Assembly: GCA_964035545.1 (NCBI GenBank)
Contig: OZ037767.1
Location: 5,783,207-5,847,206, forward strand
Direction of reading: 5' to 3'
Source: Bugula neritina
Taxonomy: Eukaryota; Bryozoa; Gymnolaemata; Cheilostomatida; Bugulidae
DNA: 64,000 bases
Part shown: piece after piece, positions 51,694 to 64,000 of the stretch
Numbering within the stretch: the first letter of the stretch is position 1
Layout of the letters: each line of letters opens with the position of its first letter
Made by a program: the position numbers and the translations under genes
The notes under the pieces: generated by a model
The model's database searches: none
Told to the model about the DNA's origin: nothing
What the model saw: only the letters and a program-made list of their open reading frames with translations

Positions 51694-54600
51694 ATGGCTT
51701 CAACTAAGTCTAAAATAGATTGTGTGATTGAGCAAACTGGAGCTCTCGGGAAGTACCAATGGACACAATTACTTTGCCTTTGCATGGGCTCGTTTCTGGC
51801 ATCCTTTCACTTTCTAATCATAGTGTTTCACTCCATAACACCAAAACACAGGTTAGTAGCTGATTTGCAGGGCAGCTAAAGAGTTTTTTAGAGAGAAAAA
51901 TTCAAGAAATTCTAACTTGTGTAATTTGTTTTCATTTTAAATTATTTTTAGATGCAAATTACTGAACTGGGAAAATGACACTTTCTCTCCATTCAGTGAA
52001 GTTCACAATCAATCAATATATCAATGGATACCAGTTGATAAAGATGGAATACTTGATTCTTGTAAAATATATACTAATAATAATGAGACTGTTGAGTGTG
52101 AAGAACATGTGTTTGATAAATCAGTGTACTGGGGAGTCACTCTTAATCAACAGGTAAGTGCAATTGTAGAGTTATGAAAAATTTAAACTGGAAACATATT
52201 GATATAATAATGTTTTGCGGACACAAAAAGAGTAACTATATAATGTATGAATTAAAACTACTGCAAAGTGATAAGTGGTAATTACTTCTGTTTTAATAGT
52301 TGAGTAGATAATTTCAAGCAACTTTGTCAAAGTATTTGTTTTTTAACGTGTATGTACTATGATGAATTTACTCACTGATTGAGAGAGCAACTCCAAAAAA
52401 TCTTTGAAAGTATATATATAGCTCGTGTGCATGTGTATATATATATGTTTTCGTACATCTTTTTATGCAAAAGGTTTCTCTGCACAGATGCTTATATAAA
52501 TCATTTTAGTTTTATGTAATTGTTGAGAAATGAGTGACTGATTACTAAAAATGATTTTACAGTTTGAAATGGTGTGTGGAAACAGCTGGGCAGGCACCAC
52601 AGTAAAAGTAATATACACTTGTGGTCTAATAGCTGGTGCATTTGTTGTTGGAGTGGTTGGGGACAGGTATGATATTTGGATAGATTCTTTTAAAATATTC
52701 GTTTAGTTTGTTCAAATTATTGTTTTCTTTTTCAAGTATTAGTTTTTAAACTATTTTATTAACAATGTTTTTAATGCACTCCATATATTTAAACGGTATA
52801 CATATTATCCCATCGCTCATATAAGTTTTGTTAACCAAATATATGATCAACTGCAACAAATTGTATATATAATTTAATTATTGAAAATACCCGTATTTAA
52901 GCATTCATTATAAAAATAAAGTATACATATATCTTATTACTGTTAAAATTGTGTTTCATCAAATTAAATTATGAGATACATCGATTAATACAAAAGAGAT
53001 ACATTTTATGTTTCAGAATAGGTCGAAAGTTGACAATGGTTGGTTGTTACTTCGTGGGAGGAGCAGCAGGCATAGTGGCAGCATTCTCAGTCAACTATTA
53101 CATGTTTGCAGCTTTTCGGTTCTTTGTAGCCATGAGCATGGTTGGAATTGTACTTCTCAAGAACATCATTAGTAAGGAATTTCTTCATTAAACTAACATC
53201 TATTTTCCATATGATTTTGATATTAAAATTATCAACTAAAACATGGCTTCATTTTTTGATCATGAAACTGTAAAAGCTTCTGCTACCACATGCTGATGCA
53301 ACTTTTCATTGCAAAGTGCACTAATTAAAACTGAGTAAAAAGGAATCTAATTGCGGGGCTTTACTTGCACAATAGATACAAGTTTACATGAATTTTATTA
53401 GTAAACAGATGTGATATGCTTGACTTAATTTATCCTCACTCACTATTTCTTAAAAGTGGTTTAAATTAGTCATAATACCAAGCTTTACTTAGCTTTGTTG
53501 AAAAAAAGCATATCAATATAATCATGTTGCTTTGCATTTTATTCCACTTTTACTCTCGCTGGATAATTTCAAAACTTGAAGCAGTTTTATAATCACAAGA
53601 AAATGCTTTAGTGAATTTATTTGATTGACTTTAAGTGGATTCTTTTATGGCAGTACACTGTGAAGTATATAGCTGTACAGCAAGTTATGGCAGTCACGTC
53701 ATATATATGTGGAGAATATATAAAATAACACAATGCAATCTAAAATTGTCATATTTGTTTTTAAAATATTCATTCTTGATTGTAAGTAGTTTTTATTTGG
53801 GCTAAACTGTTTCCATTGTGGCACAAAATTAATTACGATCAAACTCTTTTCCACCAATGGATTTACTGGATAATTTGACACACAGCATACACTCACAACA
53901 CACTCACAACACACACACATAATTGCACTTTGCTTTACAGTTTTGGAAATAACTGGACCTTCAAGAAGAGTCCATTTTGGTGCAGCAAAATCGTTTTCTT
54001 GGCCATTAGGAGCCATGTTGTTGGCTTTACTGTCCTACTACGTCCAAGACTGGAAATGGTCTCAGTTAATAATTTCAATAGCACCGCTTCTGGCAGGATT
54101 TCTTTCCATATTGTAAGTGAATAAATATTAACATATTTATATTTTATCTATAATTTACTAATTTAGCATTTTTATGTATCATAATATATGGTATTAGGTA
54201 TAACAACATGTTGTAATATAGTATTATACAACATGTTGCAACACATTATAAAACAATGCAACATAATTTTGTATTATACTATAATACAATATCATAGAGT
54301 GCTAAATTATATATTAATGACGTATTACATGATACATTATATAATAATATGTAGTATTAATTATTTTGTAGTGCAATAAATGATAACACATTGTACTATA
54401 GGTCCATATAACACAATATAAGAATGTGTTACATACGTATAATGTGATGGAGCATAAAGTTATAGTACATTGTACAATACCATATATAATATAATACGTA
54501 TTATGTATGTAATAGGCTATGATACAAGACAATACAGAATAATATAACATAGTATATAATAATATGATAAAGCTTATGCTGATTTAGTATAATATAAGGC

Positions 54601-57600
54601 AATATATAATAATATAAATATTTGTAGTGTAGTTGCTGCGTTTATAAATCATTGTAATCTGCTGCACTATAAACATTCTAGCTTTTGTATACTAAATGTT
54701 CTGCATGTATAATATATATTTTTATATAGTAAATAAGGCTGAAATTAATTTAAACCATAAATATATTATGTAGTTAGGCACGGCACATTCCTACACAGAG
54801 CTTGAACAGCTATTATGAGTCATTTAAAAATAAGTAAACTTTCTCTTGGGTAGTTGAATACCCGCATGCCCTTAATAGACATTCAAGTGTTCAAAAAACG
54901 ATTCAATTAAAGGTTTCAATTATTATTACAAATTTTATTGCACAGGTAATTTAATAGTTATATTGGTTATAAAGCAGAAATAATATTAATTTATGAGTAG
55001 TGTTAATATTGCTACATGTATTTTGTAGTTTTCTTAAAGAGACTCCACACTATCTGGTAACCAAAGGAAAGCACAAAGAAGCTGAAAAAATGTTTCTTCA
55101 CATGGCCAGTGTGAATGGTAAAACTCTACCTGAAAACTTCATGGATGAGTTGAAAGAAGGAGAAGAAGCAGCTGTGACTGAGAAACTGAAAAGTATTCTT
55201 AAAGCTCCGGTGCTTCTCAAAAGGACAGCCATTTCATTCTATCTTTGGTGAGAAATATAATAGTGGTTGTGACTTCATGCATACTTGATTATAGTAATGC
55301 CAAGAATAACAAAATGTTGGATTGCTCAGCTTTTCAACTTCCACAACTAATCTTATATAAGCCTGATGATCTACTTAGTAATTCTATAATTAACACACAC
55401 TCAATGAGATACACACTCAACACCGTAGAAAAGAATTTTGTAAATAAAGCTGAAAGCTATGTTATATAATAATACATGCTAAGCGTATTGCATGGTAGCC
55501 AAAAGAATCAACAGAGTGTTATATTGCCGAGTCGTATATTTTATTTCCTAATGTTCCTGGTAGATATTTCAATCGTGATACTGAAATGTGATTTCAAAAC
55601 ATAGAAAGATAAATAATCTCATGAAAAATTAATATGTACAATAACTGAAACAGTTTAAAAACAAATACATGCAAATGTAACAATAATGTATAAGTTATAA
55701 CTTATATAGTTAAATGTATAAATAAATAATAGATCACAAAAAGTTGTTACCTTATTCCTCCTTTTAGGCGATTAATGTGATAATCAACCAAATGAAAAAA
55801 CAATTTCAAACTGAATAATAATTTCTGTGACGCTATTTGCTTAATTATAGTAAACATTCGCTTTTTCTCTTGCTCCTCTCATATTGTGTATGCTCAAGCT
55901 AATTATTAGGTTGCTATCAGCTATAAAGCTAGCTTTCAATAAAAATAGCTGTCATTAATATAGTTATAAGAAAAACTGCCTTTTATGTAATTTATGCTTT
56001 ACTGATTATGGACTTTACATTAAGCCTTAATTGAAACGTCACAGAAAATTTAGGCTTGATCCAAAGTTCTACTTTTTGCATAAAAGACTTGCGCTTTATA
56101 TGACTTTAAGCTTGATGTTGCGGATTTGTTATAAACATTAATTTTAAAGCAAATATTGTATAAATAGTGACTTAATAATCTAGTTTTTCATTTACTGTTT
56201 GATAGCTGAATGTATGATCTACAGATAGTCAGCAAACTTTGACCCTAAATTAAATGCTGTATTCAATCATTGCACAATTAAAATCTGCCCTAATAATACA
56301 CTACACCCACACGAAACACTGGATCTGTTACGGATTACATCAATGACAAACCTATAAACCTATGTTTGTGGTTTTATTCATTGACACTGTCTCGTTTCCG
56401 GAAAGAAAGATTTATCCACACAATGCAAGCATGGTGAAGTAGTGGTAGTAGTTCCCAGTACCAAAAATTCTGAACTATAAATATTGCTCTGCTAATTGCT
56501 GGTTTTATTGTAGGTTTGTATTTGGTCTCAGCTTTTATGGTCTAAGTTTCAATGTAGCCCATTTGACTGGCAGCATTTACATCAACCACGTCATCATATC
56601 TGGAGTGGCGAGTCTACCTACGATACCCCTCTTTTTTCTGTCTCACAGACTCGGCAGAAAACTCATATCAATTCTGTCGCTATCTGTAGGCGGAGCTATG
56701 CTAATAGCCGCAGCTTTTCTAAATGCTTACGTTGATCTCTCAAGTAAGTACAAAAATTGTACATACATATGTTTTTTTGTAGAAGTCAGTAGCTTTTTGA
56801 ACTATTAAGATTTATTCTCTTCTTCTGGAATATATTTTCTTTTTTAGCAAAGTTTTTAAAACTCATAAGTGGTTCTACAAAACTGTATACTTAGGAGTTG
56901 AAAATGTAAACAACTATTTGTGTGCCTTTTGATGTTTCATCCTGAATTTTATATTTTACTAGTTCAATGCTGCTTAAGGTAGAGAGAAACTGTGCATACA
57001 AGTTATATGCTCTCGGTTCTGTATAGTAGGCAGTACTTTATTTGCAGATGAAATAAAAAATATGAGGGCTATTGAAAGCTATGCCAAAAGGTTTTAACAG
57101 ATGTTTTTTCAAAAGTTCAAAATATGCTTTCTATTTAAAGCTATTTAACATCTGTTACATCTTTTGAACCTATTATTATCTACAAAATCCACTATCAGTA
57201 TTTATGTGGGATATGTGTAGTCTGTAGTAGCTGTGACTGTTCTTCATTTTCAAAAAATAAGTTTATAACTTATTACATACGTTTTGATTAACTGAAGAAA
57301 TATCTACTAGCTCACTAACCTTTTATGTACATGCCAAATATTGATATTCAATTAATCTTTGTGACAATTTAAAACATAAAAAATTATCGGTATACTATTA
57401 TATTAGATTCAATCTTCTCCATAGATTTGTGGTCAAGTAGATGCATGTTGATTTTGTTATGTATAATGTAGTGTATTTCTTTTGTGTTGCTTTTCATAAT
57501 AAAATAATCCCTAATATATTAGATATACTAGGATACTAAACAAAATTTAGTCCAACAGGTTTCTAACAAGCAATTGGGGCACTACAGCCTTAAATATAAA

Positions 57601-59795
57601 AATATTTTTTTATTTGTCGAATGCATTTGACAGGTTCTTCTATGCAGCTGTATTATCATTACTTTCCATTTTTAGGATACAGTTATGTCACCATCATAGT
57701 GTCCATGATAGGTAAAGTTGGCGTAGCAACTGTGTTTTCAATGAGTTACCTGTGGTGCTCTGAATTCTACCCTTCAACATTAAGGTCTACTCTCGTTGGA
57801 CTATCTTCGCTGTTTGCTAGAGTCGGAAGTGTTTTGGCACCCATCATTGTGGACTTGGTAAACATACTTGCTGAGCTATAATTTTGTTCTCCCTTTTGTT
57901 GCACATGCTGATTTAGTTTGCTTAAATGTTTCTTGCTACCATTTTGTGTTACAACAATCATAATATGATTACAGTATTCATGTGTTAGTTATACTTCATT
58001 AGTAATCAGTACTGTTAGGTAACTTCTTGTTTATATCCAAAAGAATATTTAGGGTTGTTGAGTATGGGCCCACCTTGTACAATATACAGCACAAGGAACC
58101 ATGGTTTGATAATGCCTTTTTCTTATTCCACTCTTGAAGATTAAGCCAGCGCTTTTAAAACTTAAATTATAGATGGCTGTAAGTTACGACAACTGCAATT
58201 AATATTACAGAGTTGTCTTGCACAAGAATGCTTCTTCGACAAAATCAAAATAATTTTTTTATGAAATAAACTCATATTTATAGAAGCAGCATGAGTAGCC
58301 AAGCTAGATGCTAATTTTTTAGGTACATGCTTGCAGTGCTTATGGTTCTAGCTATAAGCTAGTGTCTCATTGCACTGCCAGCAATTTTTCAGACTTTAGT
58401 TTAAGCTTGTGTTAAAGTTGTAGTAACAGAGTAAGTCCAAATGGATGTTGAAAACTAGTTAGCAGCATAGTACATTAGAAGTATAAGATAATTTGTAATC
58501 ATAACAAGATATATGTCTGAACTGGTAATTTCTCATAAAGATAGAACATTTTACTTTGGAATAAATTTCTGGTAGAAGCTGAAGGTCTTAATCAATCTCG
58601 TTAGCCTAATTTGAGTCAAAGCTTAGTTAGTTGACAAGAAAATACATTCGCCAATCAGGTTCTCATAAACAAATTAACAATGAACTTTGACAACATTTCA
58701 AAGAACAACAAAACGGAAAAAGTAAATTAAATAAACTTACAATGAAACAAATTCATGTTACATTATGCATTGAATTGTAAATGTTAATTTTTTACAGAAT
58801 ATGCATGTGAAGACAATATTTGGGCCAAGTTTGGGAAGTCTCATCTTTGGCATCACGATGTTTATTGCAGCCATCTTGGCCTATTTCCTTCCAGAGACTA
58901 ACATGAAGAAAATTCCAGAAACAATTGCAGAGGCTAATGTCTTCGTTACTAAAAATTGGTAAACCGTGTGTCATTTATAGACAAAAATTTGTGTCTGGGA
59001 GAGGTTTTGTTTTGAAAGAAGATTGCCTGAGTTTATATATATTATAGTTTGGTGGTTCATTACCTAAAAATCAATAGTAAGTCTACAAAAATAAAATGTC
59101 TAATAGCAACAAAAGATGTGCATGTTTAAACAAGATCAAAGTGAATGTATAAAAAGTTTTTTAATTCTAAAATGCTTTTATACTCACAATTCAATTAAAT
59201 AATTTTAACAGAAATGATTATTTTACAATTGTTTTTTTCATTATAAAAACAACTCATAAAATATATTGCCATGTGATTCTTGTTAGTATAGAGTGACTGA
59301 GAATGATTAATCTTTTTAGTTGACAGATTTAGCTTTTACTTTTAGATTTAATTATTTGCTTGCAGGATTTTAAATAAAGGCTTAAAGTAAAAACTGTGAA
59401 CTGTATACTTCTCTTAGTTACATGTGCACAATTGATTTTCCAAAAAACTGCAAGTAACCATTAAAAGTAATTGGCATGTACAAAGTGATAGTTGACGTAG
59501 TAGCTTTTTGAATCCATGAAAATATGCTTAGCATAAATTTATTTATTTAAAACTTTACGGTTTTTGCAGGGAACTATGATAAAAACACTGCAAATCTAAA
59601 ACAAGTCACCAAAATTGGTTATTTGTGTTGCACGTTTATATCATGGATTCACATAACAAAATTACTTCTTCAATAAGTTAATAATTTTAAAAATGATGAT
59701 ATTTTGTAGTAATTTCTGATCTTTTCCATCATTTTAGGTCAAGGAAGCTGTCTGTAGATGAAAGCGACAGTGAAGAAACAACAAAGCCATTGTAA
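51694..59795 (+). CDS. SLC22-like organic ion transporter, gene F (complete, 10 exons)
   Basis: Complete 546-residue SLC22/MFS transporter. Exons: 51694-51851, 51952-52153, 52563-52666, 53017-53171, 53941-54112, 55029-55247, 56514-56743, 57676-57857, 58798-58958, 59738-59795. Start MASTKSKIDCVIEQTGALG; TPKHRCKLLNW (the usual PD before W is changed to LN); VGDRIGRKL; LEITGPSRR; FLKETPHYLVTKGKHKEAE; SHRLGRKLI; EFYPSTLRSTLVG; ARVGSVLAP with the TM11 Arg; YFLPETNMKKIPET. The tail exon gives RKLSVDESDSEETTKPL, acidic and Ser-rich and a possible casein kinase 2 target (inference). Exons 2 and 6 are nearly identical to those of D, E and G, while exons 1, 4, 5, 7 and 8 are clearly diverged from D/E. 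Poly(A) signal AATAAA at 60108-60113. Confidence 0.96.
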
Positions 59796-60344
59796 CCATC
59801 AGCCTTGCTATACATTTACCTACTCGCCTAGATTCGACAATATCATCTAACTCAAAACTTAATCAACATTAAATAACACCAGCTGCTTGGTATCTTCATC
59901 ACGGAGCCATGCGAATAATTGATTTTGTCAACAATTTGATGAAAGTCATCTTGCTAACTGTTTGGTCTAAAAATATTAGTTTTACATAATGAAATCTGGC
60001 TGTGAAATATTTTCTCTTTTGATTTGGTATAATATTATATTCTATCATAAAACTCTATAATTATTGGTCATATTATCATGTGTTGCAATATAACTTAAAT
60101 TGATGGTAATAAAATGTTTTGCTAATAACACAGAATTTTACCAAGACTAATTCTGCAGACATCTACATTATTTTTGCATATGTTGCAATTTAAACTCTGT
60201 GACTTTATTATCAATGTATTTTGTTTGTCATGCCAAATTGACAGTTCTTTAAAAAACACGTTTATTAAGTCTTTTATTTTACCTCTAAAAAGTCATAGCT
60301 TTTGATACCACGCACAGTCATTGATTACAACTATAGAAAATGGT

Positions 60345-60347
60345 TGC

Positions 60348-60388
<41 letters not shown>

Positions 60389-60470
60389 CTCACACACGCA
60401 CACACGCACACGCACTCACACACACACACACACGCACTCACACGCACACGCACACGCACACACACGCACG

Positions 60471-60522
<52 letters not shown>
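60345..60522. repeat. (CA)n/(CGCA)n followed by (TA)n
   Basis: Imperfect CACACGCA/CACTCA units up to about 60502, then pure TA to 60522. Reading frames rich in His/Thr here are artefacts. Confidence 0.95.
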
Positions 60523-60611
60523 AGTTTCTACTATTGCGAAGGTGTGGGCCATGGTACTCTGTTCTGTGCTGATGAGGGGACAAATCCCGAAACAGCTGCT
60601 GTCCACAGATT

Positions 60612-60746
<135 letters not shown>

Positions 60747-60956
60747 CATTTCTATAATAGGTGGTAAGCTAACTTTTATCATTGCCAAACTTGAAGAATT
60801 TTGACAATGTAAATCAAAGTTCGTAAAGGAAAAGTGAAGTTATTTATAGTAATACTACTGCATAAGTGCTGATTATATATGCTGGGTGAACAGAGATTCA
60901 ACAGTTTGTAAAAGTAAATTTATTTTATTTCATCAATAATCTGTGAATGTGCAAGC

Positions 60957-63670
60957 ATGGCTTCTACAAAGTATAAAATAGACTCTGTACTTGAAAAAGC
61001 AGGAGCTTTTGGAAAATACCAGTGGTTCCAAGTTGTTTTAAGCAGTTCTGGTTCCTTTATGGTTGCCTGCCATTTTCTGGTTATAGTTTTCCATTCAATC
61101 ACACCAAAACACAGGTAGGTAAATATTTACTTTTTTAGTGAAATAATTTATTCTCTTTCATGTTATAACACAAAAGCTTGTTGAATTATATAAAATCTTT
61201 TACGTGTCATGGGAAAACCAAATATTTTATGTCAACTATGATACGGAAATATCTACTTTTAGATGTAAACTACCAGACTGGAAAAATGACACCTTCTCTC
61301 CATTCAGTGAAGTTCACAATCAATCAATATATCAATGGATACCAGTTGATAAAGATGGAATCCTTGATTCTTGTAAGATATATACTAATAATAATAAGAC
61401 TGTTGAGTGTGAAGAACATGTGTTTGATAAATCAGTGTACTGGGGAGTCACTCTCAATGAACAGGTTAGTGGTGGTACAGAGTGAAACATACTAAGTAGA
61501 TGACAATAACTTTTGAAATAATTTAATCACAATTAGTAATGACAGTTTTAATGATGTAATTGTTTTGACAATAATTGTGAGTTTGCAATGGAAGCGTTGA
61601 TAGAAAGACAAACTTTTATCATAAAATATATAAAAAAAATGTTGTGGTGGTCTGATTAAAATCAAACTATTTGTGTTTTTTTGCTTCAATACCCTTGCAA
61701 AATTAATATATATCATCTGTCATCAATTCTTAGTGTTTAATGAAGTGTTTAACTTGGTAATAACTTTAAAGTTTCGCTTATATCTCTGCTTAAAAAGTAC
61801 GGAGCTTACGCAACTTTATGGAATTTCATTGTAGTTTGACATGGTGTGTGGAAACAGCTGGGCAGGCACAACAGTAAAAGTAATATACACTTGCGGTCTA
61901 ATAATTGGAGCTTTTGGTGCTGGAATAATCGGGGACAGGTAACCTTGCAAGCTAAAGTTAGTAACTAGACACAATTTAAAATATTTAAAGAGATTAAGAT
62001 GACTAATCAGTTAGTGGATTAGTGCTGAATGAAGTAGAAAGACAACTCCATTTCTAAATGATGAAGTAGCCTATATCACATGATGATAATTAATTTCATG
62101 GTAACGATACAAGAAACGTCAAATATTTTATACTAAATTTCAAAGTGGTTCAATTTAAAAACTGCTTTTATGTATTTGTATCAAATATACAGAGTAGTAA
62201 TAAAGTAACATATAATGGTGGTATTTTTATTTTTTGACTAGAAGAGCATTTTAATAGTGCTTTAGAATTCAAGTTTTCATTCATATTCAATACTGGTACC
62301 AGCAACTTTGCAGCTTGCCATGAAATGAAAATAAGCATCATGCTCTATAGCAATCAGCTGGTAATCTACAATTTCTTTGAAATCACATCTGTTCAACTGC
62401 TAATTAGTAAACAGAACAATTTTCAAAGCTTTGAAAATCTCTAGTTTTTGTTCACAGCACCTGGTTTTGTTAATCTTCTACTGCCATCAACATTTATTTT
62501 TAAAGTATTAACCTTTCAAAACAAAAATCAGTTTTTAGCTGAGCAGTAGCAAAAAGTAGAATGGTTTGTACATAAAAGGCAGCTCATAATGTAAAAATAA
62601 TGCGCTTTTTATATAGTAACTCTATACTGATTTTGGCACTTGCGCCATCTACATGATTTCTGGTTAGAAAACATACACTAAATATTTTAAAAGTTCCAGT
62701 CTTAAAAGTGATATGTAGGTTTCTTCATGCTGTAGTCTTTGAACCTAAATCAATGCCTTCAATTCATGAGGGGCCCAGTTTCCCAGACTCTATACCTATT
62801 GCTTTTACTACTTGGTAGGATTGGCAGAAGACTTGCTTTGATTGGTTTTTATTTTGTGGGAGGAGCAGCAGGCATAGTGACAGCATTCTCAGTCAACTAT
62901 TACATGTTTGCAGCTCTGAGGTTTATTGTTGGCATGAGTATGGTTGGAATCCCACTGCTAAGAAGTATCATTGGTAAAAATAAACCCATGAATATAGCTC
63001 TTTAAATGCATTTAAAAGTTTGTACTTATATAGGCCAAACCTAAAAACTCTACTTTGAATTTGTTCAGCATCTTTTGTTTGTTCCATCTCTAAATGCAGG
63101 TTTTAACCTAAAGATTTGATGATGTCAATATTGTCATTTTTAGCTTTAGAAATAACTGGACCTTCAAAGAGAAGCTATATTTTTGCAATAACTTCGGTAT
63201 TTTGGCCGTCGGGAGCTATGTTTTTGGGACTGCTAGCATATCTGATACAGGATTGGAACTGGTTACAGATAACAATTTCAATACTACCTGTGCTAGTTGG
63301 AGTTCTTACTATTTTGTAAGTAGTTGTTAGTAATACAAATGATTTAACTCTAATGAAAAACTCTATAAAACGTTAGAGTAATAATTTTGTTAAAATACTC
63401 AAACTTGTTCTATGCACATAAGTTATAATATGCATGTTCTTGAGTTTGTAGCTTCTTAAAGGAGACTCCACACTATCTGGTAACTAAAGGAAAGCACAAA
63501 GAAGCTGAAAAGATATTTCTACACATGGCCAGTGTAAATGGTAAAACTCTGCCTGAGAACTTCATGGATGAACTCAAAGAAGGAGAAGAAGCAGCTGTGA
63601 CTGAAAAACTGAAAAGTATTTTTAAAGCTCCAGTGCTCCTTAAACGAATAGCTATTTCATTCTATATTTG
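60957..63670 (+). CDS. SLC22-like organic ion transporter, gene G (3' part beyond window)
   Basis: The first six exons of an SLC22/MFS transporter, about 336 residues: 60957-61114, 61263-61464, 61835-61938, 62819-62973, 63144-63315, 63452-63670, all with GT/AG borders and the same phases as F. Start [34 protein letters not shown], extracellular loop with sequons NDT and NQS but NKT in place of NET, GDRIGRRLALIG (MFS motif A), LEITGPSKRSYIFA, QDWNWLQI, and FLKETPHYLVTKGKHKEAEK ending AISFYIW. Exon lengths equal those of F throughout, so G is its closest neighbour and probably a tandem duplicate. Exons for TM7-12 should follow beyond base 64000. The last 330 bases of the window are intron. Confidence 0.92.
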
Positions 63671-64000
63671 GTAAATGTTTTAAAATGATGCAATATTGAT
63701 GTTAGAATTAAACAAGTTATATACATCAAACTATATAACTATCTGGAAACTCATATAGCCTACAAAAATTAAGGAATTAATTTAATACTAATTAGTTTAA
63801 AATTAATAGTATTTTGCATTTATTTTAGTTGTCAAACTTTGAAGCTTCTTTTATAGTCTTGTATAGTCTATAGACTTTTAACATAATTAAGAATTACAAT
63901 GTTTAATCTCTAGATATCAATAATATTTTCAAATTAAATCACAAATAAATAATTATAGTTCATAGACAAATTTGATTTTCTTATTAATGAATATTTTTTT

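Noticed and set aside
54180-54700. AT-rich block with many small inverted words in intron 5 of gene F
   Set aside because: Degenerate low-complexity ATA/ACA sequence without defined repeat borders or coding content.

Overview
The window is nuclear DNA of an invertebrate animal. It is AT-rich, and its genes are split into many small exons with GT/AG introns. It also carries tRNA-derived SINEs, a LINE, a hAT-like DNA transposon and very long (CA)n/(TA)n microsatellites. Nothing in it is bacterial. A lophotrochozoan (mollusc, annelid or bryozoan type) is my guess; the sequence alone does not settle the phylum.

The backbone is a cluster of seven SLC22-family (organic ion transporter, major facilitator superfamily) genes, labelled A to G here. 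All share one architecture with identical intron phases: exon 1 (N-terminus and TM1), exon 2 (large extracellular loop), exon 3 (TM2 and the GxxxDR motif), exon 4 (TM3-4), exon 5 (TM5-6), exon 6 (cytoplasmic loop), exon 7 (TM7-9), exon 8 (TM10-11), exon 9 (TM12 and LPET), exon 10 (short tail). Order: A (minus, cut by the left edge, 1-3971), B (minus, 5140-13277), C (minus, 15582-20023), D (plus, 22577-28845), an unrelated small plus-strand gene (29859-31226), E (minus, 32703-41354), a LINE (42550-46025), a hAT-like element (47970-49963), F (plus, 51694-59795), G (plus, 60957 to the right edge). I reconstructed B, C, D, E and F from start to stop: 552, 538, 540, 540 and 546 residues, the normal SLC22 size.

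D and E are an inverted duplicate pair: exons of equal length, nearly identical proteins and clearly alignable introns. They form a large imperfect palindrome around a roughly 3.9 kb spacer that holds the small gene, which I cannot assign to a family. Exon 2 is almost identical in A, B, D, E, F and G although the rest of these genes has diverged strongly, which points to exon-scale gene conversion. The TM11 position that carries Asp in the cation transporters OCT1-3 is Arg in every copy that includes exon 8, so an organic-anion or OCTN-like role is more likely than an OCT role. Substrates cannot be read from the sequence.

The remaining DNA is introns and spacers. They hold repeats, foldback elements, two adjacent hairpin palindromes just upstream of gene F, and long stretches of AT-rich sequence in which I see nothing.
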